Assembly: GCF_037975245.1 (NCBI RefSeq)
Contig: NC_092570.1
Location: 15,842,501 to 15,906,500 of the forward strand
DNA length: 64,000 bases
Direction of reading: 5' to 3'
From: Apostichopus japonicus
Taxonomy: Eukaryota; Echinodermata; Holothuroidea; Aspidochirotida; Stichopodidae
Below, in pieces: positions 22,793 to 35,900 of the stretch (its first letter is position 1; each line of letters begins with the position of its first letter). Made by a program: the position numbers and the translations under genes. The notes below the pieces were generated by a model. It made no database searches. It was not told the DNA's origin and was given only the letters and a program-made list of their open reading frames with translations.

Positions 22793-23156
22793 AGGGTGTG
22801 AAGACTCGCGCACAGAGAAACGTCTCATGCAGGTAATCTGACCTACTTTTGAATTAGGTGTAACAGAATTGTTAAACACCACCATCGAACCCAGAAAATA
22901 CACACACAGCTTGCTACCGTCGAGAATTTAAACACTAGTGTACAAGTCAATACATACAGCTACAGTATGGTCAATACCCACAGCACTGTGTACATAGCAG
23001 CGTGGACATCTCAGGTCCAGATAAAAGATAACAAGGTATCACAGTTTCATTACTGTCTGCATTTTGTAGCGGAAAGAAAAAAACTTCACTTGTAAGCAAC
23101 GTAAAGTTAACTTTTTCAGAGGGTGGCACGCGGTTTGGGGCGAGTCTTCAATGCCT
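22793..23156 (-). mobile_element. TTAA-flanked MITE, copy 3 (inverted)
   Basis: 364 bp between TTAA at 22789-22792 and 23157-23160. Left end AGGGTGTGAAGACTCGCG, right end CGAGTCTTCAATGCCT; full-length reverse-orientation relative of the copies at 9808 and 16062. Intergenic. Confidence 0.85.
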
Positions 23157-26100
23157 TTAAAATGTATATGAGCAGACAGAAATTGAATGACAATACATAT
23201 CAATGAATTTCACAATCACAACCTCTATCAAATTGGCAAGGTTCTACAAAGGACAACTGAGTTTTTCCATATCACGAAGTTAGACGAAATAAATTTAAGT
23301 TGTACAATCTGAACTTTCTTCACTTTAGCAATAAAGAGAACATTTATTTTGAGCTCTCCTTCAACTACTATTGTTATGCATACCCAAATATGAAGATGTC
23401 CGCATATATAATTTTTTCAATTTATATATATATATATTTATATGTACATCCCCATTGCACACATCTGAGTTGCTAAACCGATATAACTTCCATTGATCCC
23501 TCAAACCAACATCAAAAAAGTTAAAATCAAACCTAAAATAACTTGGAACAAAACACATTTCATGTAGTTTTATCGATTCTTTTTAGAAAACATAAATTTA
23601 ATAAAAAAAAATATTCCTTTCAGAACTTATCAATAGGATCCTTTGGCATGTTGAAAAAAACCCATAGATACCATTAACAAAAATAACACAAACTAACTTA
23701 AAAGTAATCAGTAAATAAGCCCCAATTTATAGCACGCTTCACTTCCTAGAAGTTTTCAAAAAGTACTTTCCTGGAGGTCTTTACTCTCCAAATTGTTCTC
23801 AGATATTTTTAAGGAACACACAAGATGACTGAATGTCCCAGGTGAGGAAAATTTCCTCGAAGGTTGTAATGAAAACAGTTTAAGAATTTTGACCAAAGGT
23901 GACCGTATTTGAATATCTAGCATATTTGGGGCCAATACAGCATACCTTAAGGGGGCAGTAGAGGGCTTGCAAATTATGAGCAGTTACTGGGGTCAAGATG
24001 CATTGGATCGAAATGCTCTTGTTGTGAGGAAAAAAGTTGAATAGCAAGATATGAAAATATATCTGGCATGTGATAAACCGACGCAGAACAGTATGCACTA
24101 GGAAGAAGTTCTTCTTCTTCTTCTAATTTATGAACAAAATGAGGACAATTGTGGTTAAGCTTTGTCAACAACAAACTTTGTCCTGCTTGTCTGGTCACCA
24201 TATAAATCTAAACAAAGAACTACGCTTTTCCAGTGAAGTGTTCGATTTGCATCAAAGAAATCGAAACTGTTACTTGTTGAAAGAAGAGACAAAATTTAAG
24301 AAAGTTTGAAAACCCATGGAAATGGAGAATATTGCAGGATTCGGTTACTTGTGAATATCAATTTCAAATACCAATCCTTGGATGAGGAAGACAGGGTGGT
24401 TTTGTTTACTGAAATAAACTGGTAGGATGGATAGGGGGGGGGGGGTGTTTGACTAATAGTACACTGTGGATGAGAGTGTAGTTGTTATAAAGAGTCAGGT
24501 AGTCTTTGGAGTGTATACCTGTTAAAATATTCTTTTTAACCAAAGTGATGTAAAATGACAATTTTCATTGGGTAAGGTGAGTGGGTGGAGTTGGGATGAG
24601 CATTGGGGGGGGGGTCAGAAGAAAACTAACATGTTAAGCATCAAGTTATTTTCAACATGCCAAAAAAAGATTAAAAAGGACAAAAACACATTTACTATTG
24701 ATGAGCTTTAGATGGAAAGACACATACAGTAATTTAAGAAGTTTACCAGCAGGTACTTAACCATTAATACATTAATAATTATTAATAATTACCACCATCA
24801 TAATAATAGTCAGTTCATCATCTCCTGAAGGCTGCTAGATAATTCACAGAGAACCAAAAATAATGAAGGTGGCTAAGAATAAGTCAAACCGACAAACATT
24901 TCCTTCTCTTTTAATTGGTGTCCTTGCTCAAAATTAAAAGTGACCTTTCATCGAACATTAGACACAACGTAGGTTTACAGCCAAAAAAGATTAAAACAAT
25001 TTCAGTATTAATTCTCTTGAAAGATAATATTGTTTAAAGGTGTGCTTTTTTTCTTTCTGAAATGCTTGGAAAGTTGTAGTTATCATTCAATAGTGAAAAT
25101 ATTACAATGAGTTTGTAAATTATTCAAGGCAACAAGATGGACAGACCAAAGATTCACAGAGCTGTTTTTAAGAGTTAGATGCATCTTCTACCATCATATA
25201 AAAACAGGATTAATGTTGTAAGAAATTGCTACAAAAATGATTACGATAAAAAGTACTGTAGAAATATACAAAAGCAACCATGTCTCACAGTATTGACAGA
25301 GGAAAGGTCTACAACGACAAGTCCAAAAAACAAAAAAAAACATAGCTCGGTTAAATCGTTTCCAACTTACTGACTGCCAATTCTGTTTCGGATTGTATCA
25401 AACCCAGAGTCTTAACTGTCATTTTTAGACACCAAAATATAACACCACTATTGAAACTGTATCTTTACAAATATCATACCATAAAGATGAAATTTGACTA
25501 ACTTATAAGAAAATGCTTAAACTTTTATGATATGTCAGGTACTCATGCCATACCTACATAATAGAAACAAAAGTCTGCCAGCTTATATCATGGATAAAAG
25601 TTTTGGGAAAAATAAATGTGATCTAAATTTCCAAATCTAATCATACATCTTGCTTTGCTTTTGCAAAATCCAACATATTTTGTTCTTTGCTTGGTTTGAT
25701 CATAATCAAATCTCTGCTTTATTTTCTTAATTTAAAAAAAAAAAAAGTTGGTGTTTGGGTAAACTCTCATTACTTTACAGAGAGGTAACAGTATGGCTTT
25801 TAACTATATTATTACTAAAGTGAGAAAAGAATGGGTCCAAAATACTGATATCCCATAAAGATGAAGCACCATATGTAAAACAGACCCAACACATGGTCAC
25901 AATACTTGTTAGTCTAAGACTTAAAACTGGAATTAGAAGATGTCACTGCAGTAGTGACATTAAATACTCAAATGCCCCGATCAATTGTCACATCATGTTT
26001 CATCATAAATATATGCCCAAGAAACAAATGAAAAGGAACGTGTATATAACCTCTTATGAAATTTACGAGCATACACATGTCCACAGAAGTTGTCGCCTTT

Positions 26101-29100
26101 AAGGAGACATTTAACAAGAGAAACAAAATGTAAGTATTATCGGTCCACGCTTCATTTGGTCTTGCAAAAACAAATTAACAAAATATATGTTGGGTTCTTA
26201 AGTTGTGTTTTTCCATATTCTTCCTTACCCAAGCCTCCTCACCCTCCCCTCCCGCACCCCCTACCCTATATACCCTCCCAATAAGTTTATAGCTTTTTTG
26301 TTGGAATGAAGTAACCGGAAAAGTACAGTATTACACTATCCAACCCAATGACAATAACAAACTGTAAATGCATTTATTGACAAAAAAACAATTGACTAAT
26401 CTTTGTTTCAACAAGATCACTAAATATCATAGAAAACTATTGTGACCTTGTCTTGTTTTTGTTATTGTTTCTCTCTTTTGGCTGGGGAGGGGGGGCGGGA
26501 GGGGGTAGGATGCATGGGTCCGAGGAAGACACAGGTCGTTTGACGTACAGCAGAAAACATAATGAACCAAATTCTAAGATATGAAAAAATTTACAAAGAA
26601 AGAAAGAAGTGAGAATGTGAAAAAAAAAATAAAGAATAAGAAATAATAATAGTTTCAACAATTTGATCAAATTAAGATTTGGCAAGCTTTAACAAAACTT
26701 TGTTTTACTTTTTAAACAACATTGACTTTTTTGCTAAATATTTCTTCAAACTATAATAAACATTTTCTGAAAGATTTACATGGAACAAAATCTATCGTTC
26801 TGGTTGACTACGGATTAACTTTTCTTTGGTAAACTACGACTTATCTGCTTTCAACAACATAAAATATGATTATGACATACAATGTATTTCTGTCATAATG
26901 TAAGATCTGTTTGTCTGTTTAACAATATATCCATTTTTATACAGGTGAAAAGTAACCCCTAACCTGCTACAACTTAAGCGGCTCTTTTAACACAAATTTC
27001 AATACTTTGAAACAATCCCGGCCACTAAGTATCATGGCCTCAATCTTCTCGAAAAATGATCTTTATTGTGCAAATAGGCAAAGAATTTTACGATGAGTTT
27101 AAAAAGAAGGAAACACAGGGTAAAAATAAAATTATATGAACACTTTGACCGATGTGAAATTTTGAGTTGCTCTGATATGAATTTGTGTGTAAAAAGTACA
27201 TATTTCATTTACAAAATTGAGTTTGAAAGTTTTTTTTTTATCTTTCTTGTTTGGTCACTGCTTTGAAACTTCATCTTTTTTTAAGGGAGGGGGTGGGGGG
27301 GGGGGTGGCGTGCATAATTCAGACATAAAGGTAACCATTACACAATACTGACACAATATTTGAGAATTTAAACAAATATTGAAACCAAACATGTCTGCTT
27401 TTCAACATGCCAAGAAAGGTGAATAAATCCAGGCACATGGATGAAATTAAAAATGCTTATGTATATTTTTCATAAACTATTCAGTGCGTGATATGTCCCA
27501 GTCACTGAAGTTTGTGACATCTATTTCACTCACGTCACGACGAAATTGAAGAAATCTGGAAATATGTCATTAACGTTATTCCACAAATAATCAACATTTT
27601 TGAAGTAATGCCAACATGATGATGTAAACCAAACCGAGTCAAACTACTTCACTGGTTTTCTTTTGCCATCAAGGAAGTTATACTAATACTTAGCATGGAA
27701 TTTCTGAATAACCAAAGATTCTATAAATAGGTCACAGATTCTATAAATGTCACACATTCTATAAATGTTTCATTGTCCAACATCATCATTAGCATCCAGT
27801 TTCGACTTTTCCAATAATAATCATAATAATTTTGGTTTAAGGTATGTTTGTTTTTGATAAGTCACAGTAACACAAAGTTTTCAGTTAATTCACCAGAAGG
27901 TAAAGGTATTATAAAAGGAAGGCTTCTGTTTAACTGGCATTTACAAGATAAATTCTAACAAAAATTGACTAAAAAAAGCATGAAAACGAAGACCACAGTA
28001 TGTAAGTTACTGGTAAAAAGTGTAAAAACTTAAGGTTCAGTCTGTCATATAAAAAATGTTGATACAGGCATCTCATCTCAAGGTTGAATTACTCCAACAA
28101 GCCAAAAAGGATCTTTGTGAACTTTTGATTTTTATACCAACCATAGAAAAAATGAAACAATTTCTGAGTTAATGTACTATGCTAAGGCTTCAAAATATGC
28201 TTCAGTTTGTAGCACAATCACATATTTTCCTGTGCATACATTATAGACGTGATACAAAAAAACGTGTTCTGTTGTTTCTGAAAGCGCAGTATGCAAATTT
28301 GTATTAACCAATAATATACCTTTGTCTATTATAAGGTAGTGAATAGGATCTCTAATAACAATTTTCATTGGACAAAGTTGAATTCATTATGACACAAGTC
28401 TGTGTTAAAAAAATAGTGCTATAGACATTTAGATTTTGGTGTCAAATACATTACAGCGAAATGGGATATTATTTCTGTCTAGATTTTGTAAAGGAAATCC
28501 CGAAAAATGTACTAGTTTTAGTATTTTACAAGCTAATTATACTTACTGCTCTGCACCTGCCTCTATCAGCAATGCTGACACAAAGAGGATGGCAATTACC
28601 AGAGATGGGAGATGGCCATACACACACACAAGGAATTGCCAGATGCTAGAGCGAGGTAAATATGGTAATGTATAAGGTTATATGAGGTGAGGGAGTAGTA
28701 CGTGCTGTGAACTTAGTAGTTTACAAGCTAATACACTTATTGTACTGCATCTGCTTTCTCATCTAGCTAACCTTTCAAACTTGATAACATTTAAGCACCC
28801 TACCTACCTACCTACCCCCCCCATCTTCTTGACCCACTTCATGGTTCCCACATTTTTCCACCTCCTTCCCAATCTTCCTTACTATGAGCAACTTTTGCAA
28901 CGTAAACTTAACCAAATCTCGTTGGCCTTCCTTTGTCTCTTCTTTCACTTTTTTTCTCTTTCACGTTTGACGGTGCCATTTTCCTAAGAGCTTCACGATT
29001 TCATCCGAATTAAATCATCAAATCGATGAATAATACCTTCGATTGACGAAACAGCAATTAAGCTTCCCTGGAGATCGAGAAGGTGATGAGTCTGAAGTTT

Positions 29101-29717
29101 CCTAAGAGATAAAAAACGTTTCATGCAAATTTTATCGTTAATTGAAGATGAAGATGAATGTAGGTCCCTATTTATTGAGAAAAGTTCGGAATTAAAAAAA
29201 AAGAAAAGAAAGGAAGGTAGATATAATAAGGAATATACAGAAAACTGTATACAAGGATGGTTACATATCTGCCCCCTTGTATGTTGTCCATTCCCTTTCC
29301 TGAAGATAGCATTTAAATGTTGACACTTTTGGTTAGTGTAATGTACAATAAAGTATGTCAACACTAACAACTCCCCATGGAGGTCCAACATTCAATTTTG
29401 AGTTATATATATACTTTTTTACAATAAATGTTACAAACTTAGCAAAATTAAATACAAGGTTGAAATTTTTGAATTATCAACAATTTGTGAAAACTAATAT
29501 GAAAAAGAACATTTAACTGAAAGGCACCAAGTGTCCTTGGTTTGGTTATTTGTTTAATGTTTTATATTCTCTCTCCAGAAATGGTAAAAAATAATCAGAA
29601 TACTCAAAAATTGATAAAATGTGATTCTTAAAATTATCTGAGAATGCCTGAGATCAAAAAAAAGAAAAGAAGATTTTTGTAAACATGTCTCCTGTTTTTA
29701 AAATTATTTTATATCAT

Positions 29718-29918
29718 CTATTCTTCTTTCTGCATGATCTCTCCGTTGCAGTTCTGGTTGCGTCTCGGTAGCAGTAGCGTGGCCAGGAAGGTGTATATCT
29801 TCTCGTGGACCGGGACCAATAAATGCTGATGAATCAAGGCACACATTCTATACCACCGACCGTAGAACGGATCTGAAGTAGCTGGACAGATGACGTTATT
29901 CAAATTGACCTCCAACAA
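29718..29918 (-). CDS. TMEM164: TMEM164 coding exon 5 (C-terminus)
   Basis: 67 codons including TAG. Encodes [26 protein letters not shown] and a polar tail ending EIMQKEE. Acceptor AAATTCTAG after a pyrimidine tract. Confidence 0.93.
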   Translation of the reverse strand: MLEVNLNNVICPATSDPFYGRWYRMCALIHQHLLVPVHEKIYTFLATLLLPRRNQNCNGEIMQKEE

Positions 29919-32900
29919 CTAGAATTTAAAAGAGAAAATGGCTCGTAACAGTCTCATTTGGCACATTACACATAGTGGTATGGATACAGCGTCAACCAAA
30001 GAGGGTTGCAACAATTTTTTTGGGCAGGACAACAAATTGTTCAAAAAAGTGTTCAAAAATTTGTCTTTAGTTTTTGCAGACTGCTGATGAAGCTTAATTA
30101 TTGCAATACTGCTTTCAGCAACTATTTCAAAGTCTGAGATAACTTTCATGGATTCTATAAAGGGGAGTATGGGTGGGGGAGGGGAGTGGCGTGGGGTGTG
30201 ATTATAGTTCAGTCCAATATGGAAGATCCTGGGTTGTGGGTCATGAAGTTTGTGAACAGTTGATGTATAAGGAGGACTTTCAAAGAGCTGAGAAATTGAT
30301 CCAAACTTTGTGTGGGATTCGGAGACAGCTAATTTGCATCAAGAGGTGATTTCATCCTTCATTCATTGATGCAGCGGACTGCAAGGTCCTAATTCCTATT
30401 CAAATTTTCATTGCTGATGCAATGATCTGAATACTCTGTACAAAGTCGATACAGCTTGTCTTATAACAGTGCAATTTAGTTGGTAATGGAAGTCAAGCTG
30501 AGAATCTATAAAGATTTTTTTTCCAAAAGCGAAACATTCATAATTAGGGTTCAATATGAAACCACTGGCCTCAAATTTACAGGTCACAATATGGTTTGCA
30601 TTCCTTTTCTAGAACCCAAGAATTGCCCTCAAGTACTTTCAAAATTTGAAGGAAATAAAAAAAATCCTTTCATACTACTTAATTTAAAGTTAACTTTGAT
30701 GAAGAGTAGGTGATTATAAGTCAATGCTTTTCATAAATGCTCCATGTATTTGATTTCAACATCCTTTCTGAATTCACAGTTTTTTCCCACAAAAATTGTT
30801 CTCTTTGGAGTCATTTTTTGGCAAAAGATATTGACAATGAAAATTGTCAGAAAGAGAGAGAGAGGCATAGTTCTGAAGCCGAGGAGTGAATTAAAAATAT
30901 TTACCATTCCCAGTGCTTGAAGAAATACAAGGTGATAAAGGAACATAAACCCAGTCGTAAACATACACCATGAAAACTTGCTCAGTGGCTCAGTTGTGTA
31001 GACACCTGAAAGAATCGAAAGAAAAAGAAGATATCAAGATACTGTATTAGACGAACTCACAGAGGAACTTTAATAAACTTTCAAATATTCGTTCAAGGTA
31101 ACACAAAGATAAAATCAAAATAGAAAGAACTTTGTAAGGAATTTCTGCGAGGTAATCTACATTTTATGCACATGCTTTTGGAGACTTAATTGTTCTTTTG
31201 GTTGTTTTGGTTTGGTTGTTTTGGTTTGGTTCTTTGGTTAGGTCAGGTCTTTTAAAAGACAGGTTTTGTGACCTGTTCAGAAATTTTACCGACAGAGCTA
31301 GTATAATTGTACTCACATGATGATTGTGATTGATAAAACCCATTATTAACACATGTTGTCCCGCCAAGATATTGTTTTGGATTTTAAGTAAAAAGAATAA
31401 AGAAAAACTGACTCTGGGAAACATTAGACTATGGAAAAGAGTGAAGAAATTGATGGTTAGAAGAGTATTTGAATGAGCCCTTGGATAGTTCAGTCGATAT
31501 GTACCGCTGGATAGCTCAGATGGTAGAGCGCTGGGCTAATTATGTAAACCCAAAAGGTCACTGGAGGTCACTGGTTTGATTCCTGTTCTTAGAATTTTTC
31601 TTCAATCTTTTCCAAGATTTGTTTTTAAACAAATGAATATTATGTTGCATATATTGATGTTAAGTAAATTAAAATCAATTTACAACATTGTCGTTACCGA
31701 GACAACTTTGTTTATATCTCAATAATCTCATGTACAAGGAAAATTAGGAAAATTTTGAATATATTTTAACCGGTCCTTTGTTGGGTTATTTTAGGAAATC
31801 TGACTTAATGGCCAAACTTATGACCAATTTTACTCAAAGAATAAGAAAGAAAATATAATATTTACAACATTTCAACGACATGATAAGGCTTGAAATAATC
31901 AGCGCGCTGTTACTACTTTAAGTCAGGTGTTAGATGATAAAAGCTCCCTGCCATAAACCAACATGCACACATAATACAAATTGCAATACTGCCCTCTATA
32001 TTACAATCTACCCCACCATCTATGCCACCCTTGTAGCAAAAGTTCAGTACACTGTTAAAAGCTGTTTACAACACAAATTTGATGCCTGGCAGCTAATACC
32101 CATAAGAATAATTGTTACCACTGTTAAATGACCTCGCTAATTAGCTTTTACTGTAATTGCCATTTCATGCTAATGGTTCAAGGTAAAACACTGTACAGTG
32201 TATCAGTATAGATATGATTATTACTATTTTTCCCTTTTTGCAGCAAGTCTTTCATAAGTACTGTAACTTATCAAATCTCAGATATTTTTTCATTGTTAAT
32301 TTTTTGAAGGAATCATAAAGAAGTTACAGAGTCCCAAAATCTAATTGCTTTTGGGATGATTAGCTTCCTTTCTACCTTAACGACAGCAAATGACTGGAAT
32401 GTTTGATCACTGCCTCACCAAGTACGGTACATGTCGTGACTTTCTGAATGGTAGTGTTGGAAGGAAGTGGGGGCGCTGTGCTAAATCATTCCAGTCATGT
32501 GGTTAAGGTAGATAGGAAAGTAGTACTCTATACAGTACAGTACATAGCAGTACAGTTGGAGACAGGTAGGAGAAGAGCTACTTATCCACTATCATCAATC
32601 ACAGCTCAGTCTCCTGATGGTTTTAAAGATACTCTAAAGTTGCTTCAATGTAATTAAATATTGTGCTTTTAATCAGTTGTACTATATGCATGGTAGTTCA
32701 ATGGACTGTGTCAACCATTCCAACTTCCAGGAAAATAAGTACTAACTGTACTGTACCTTTATTTAACACCATTTTTAGGATATTTATTACAATTTTTAAT
32801 GTACAGTGCATGACCAAAGAAAAGCTGACTGGCAAATTACTGTATAAACCATGGAGAAGACCTCCCAGTAATAATCACCCAGAACTCACTGATTTGAAAC

Positions 32901-35900
32901 CAGTTCTAGCAATAAATGACATCTTTGCTTTTGTTTCAATACTATCAAAACAAGCTCTTTCATATCAATTTTCTAAACAAATTTTACAATGTACCCCTTT
33001 AGTGATCAATAAAATTGTCTCGGCCTACTTTAATTAATTACATCAATAGTTTTTTTTTTCACTTTTCACTATAAACCGTACAACGATTGACACAAATTCC
33101 TCTTTGGAACCAGGCCATAAATATTTGTGATGGTACTCTGAAGTAGCATATGTACTGTAAAGCAGTATGTGCAAGTGCTTTATGGTATCCACTTACAGGT
33201 TGAGAGGACTATCATTTTCTGTTTATCTGTAACAGAATAGTACAGTATAGATGGCATCTCCTGGACTACAGTATACAATATATACTAGATCAGACATTAA
33301 AATCGTTAGTACCCAAGATGCAACTGATATTGTGTTTTCGAAACAATGGAACTTGTAGCCGTACAGTAATGTAAAAGCCTTGTTTACAAGTTACACAAAA
33401 AAATAAAATCAGGTATTAAATTTGCATTTGGCAGCTAAAAAAAAAATTATCCACTTCAGTTACCGTTTTTGGGTGACCCAAATTTTAAAATATTAAATTT
33501 GACATTTATCCAACAGAGACCTGGTAACCTAGATATGACATATTTCTATTGTAACTGCATGTGACAAACCTTAAGAATAAAATATTTTACACAAGTTAAT
33601 GATTTTATGAATTTAGAAAGTCAAGCTTTGATGTCACAAACGCATGGACCAGTATCTCGCAAGTCTTATTATCAAGGTAATTCCTCATCAGACTTATTTT
33701 CCTCAGTTGCCAATTAGCAAAACGACAGAGATTAGTAACATGATTTTCAAGTGACATGGTCTGGTCAAAATATGCACCAAGGTTTCTAACAGTCCAGGAG
33801 ATATTAGTTATTAATAGGGTCTTTACCAATGGTAAGTGGTGGAAAATTAGGTGTAACTTCAGAGAAACGTGATCGAAAAACAATGGACGAGGAGACAAAA
33901 GTACATCATCAATTTTCACCTGTTGATAATGCTCAGTAATATAAGAATTGAACCAGGAAAGAACAGTACCACATTTTATCTGTACTTTGAATGCAGTCTT
34001 TCTAACTATATGGAATGATTAACTGTATCAAAAGCTGATATATATACTGTATATACACTGAATATATATATAATATATAAATATCATTAGGCGATGAGAT
34101 ACCAGAGAAATTATTCACTGCATTATAAATTGTATGGCAATCTTCTGGGATTGCTACGTGACGGCAAATTTTATCCTTAATGCCGAAATGCGTTTCTTAA
34201 ATAAACAATTCTTTTTCTCCAAACAAGATATCTTTTTTGGTTTTGGCAACGTTTACTGTCACCCTTACAACTTATTAATTATCCACCTGAAGTATTATAT
34301 TTTCGTATGCAAGACAAGCAACACCGAGCCAAATATCAATGATTTCTTTTATAAATTTAAATTTGCTTTGAGCGTCGAAAGTTTAAATTATTTTAAGCGA
34401 AAGCAGCCACGGAAAAATAAAGTGAATTTCCGGGAGCTTAGAAATGCTTTTTCATATTGTCCAAACCTGTTTACTTAGAAGTCTCTTATTTACATGTAGC
34501 TGTGTGTAGTGCAAATGGTTTCTTTTGCTGTCTACTTACATTAACTGATACTTACTGCAGTTGCTTGAATATGTAACAGACCATACCATTGTTGTTTATG
34601 CAATGTATAATTTTTTTGTGTACCATGTTAAGTGATCGTGAATACATATGGAGGAAAAAAAAAAAAAAAAAAAATTGTATGGCATACATATTGTGTGACT
34701 ACTGCAGTGTATATCGGATGCATGATGCATACTAGAATGCTGTATGAGGCGGGCATCAATCTGTAATTGACAGTTCATATATCTAAATTTCTTAACCAAA
34801 CTTGTATTTCAATAACCTTCCTTTGCAAACGGTACGTACACATAATATACCTTAAGTTTAACCATCAAAACCAGGCAAGCAAATTATCACAACTAAATTA
34901 AAAGATTTAACGACTACAAAATTTCGAAGAGCCGATAGTACACTACAGGAGCACACTGTGGTTATTTTGTCACAATAAGTACAACTAGCTGTGTATGGTT
35001 ACTCAAATTTATTTGTACACATTACGTATTAATCTGGTGGTTTACTTGTGTGTTAAGCTGAGTTACAGTGACTTTGCAAGAAAACTTTAACACATGTATG
35101 GGACAATGGCAATGCTTTCTAGTTACTGTAAGTGTACACATTTCATTCAGTATACATACATACACAAGCTATATATGGCTTTTTTGTGTTTGGTTGATAT
35201 CAAGTTAACCAAAATCACCAAATATCGCTCAAAATAAGACTGCATTTGATCAATTTAAGCCAAGAGTTCTTCACAGAATGATAGTGTTAAAGAGCAAACT
35301 TTCTATTACACTTCCACTTGGTTCTCATCATTCTGTAAGCTTGGATTTTCTGTTCTTGTAAAATTTGTACCTATATGACATGATAAAAACCATTTTTTCC
35401 CCCCTTACTTGACAAATTTGCAATATAATTTGAGCCAAAATTTAACTCAAATAAACTGTTGTGCATTATAAATGTTTTATAGAATGTTGTTATGAGCAAA
35501 AAAACAACAATAAAACAAAAAATGATTGAAAAATTGTTCAAAATCAACTCAAAACGCTACTTTCTGATAACTATGTAACGCTGAATGCTTCCACAGTGAC
35601 AGTGCCAAGCTATTAATTTCAACATCCTACACTGTTCTACTGTACCATTCCTTTATTCCCAACTCCTTCTGTAGGCACTTCATCATGTTTTACATCAGTT
35701 TTTAATTACTCTTTTTTTTTCTACCACAGACATAATACATCCCTGCAAATGTCACTCTCTTAATATTGACACGCTCAATACACAGTGTTAAATGAAGCAT
35801 GAGTTAGATTTAGACGGAACAAATCAATACACTACTACTGTTCGGCTCGTTCCTCGATCCATTCTCGTGAATAGCACATCAAACAGAGCAAAATACTTCC

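Larger units (their letters stand above)
20138..29717. other. Region between GPR180 and TMEM164
   Basis: About 9.5 kb without a supported gene apart from the putative GPR180 promoter. It contains the TAGGCCTA cluster, a TATTAATACATA array (21597-21660), one TTAA MITE, short homopolymer G or C runs (e.g. 24437, 27297) and ordinary AT-rich DNA. The part nearest 29717 is likely TMEM164 3' UTR. Confidence 0.5.

Noticed and set aside
28993-29391. 132-residue minus-strand open frame
   Set aside because: Lies in the likely TMEM164 3' UTR or flank, low-complexity (poly-F, poly-S), no family resemblance.
31500-31590. Possible tRNA gene
   Set aside because: A and B boxes are present but the anticodon arm is disrupted and spacing is wrong; better explained as a SINE head.
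34134-34478. Independent gene of 114 residues
   Set aside because: The sequence matches the C-terminal region of LINE ORF2 proteins, so it is a retroelement fragment.
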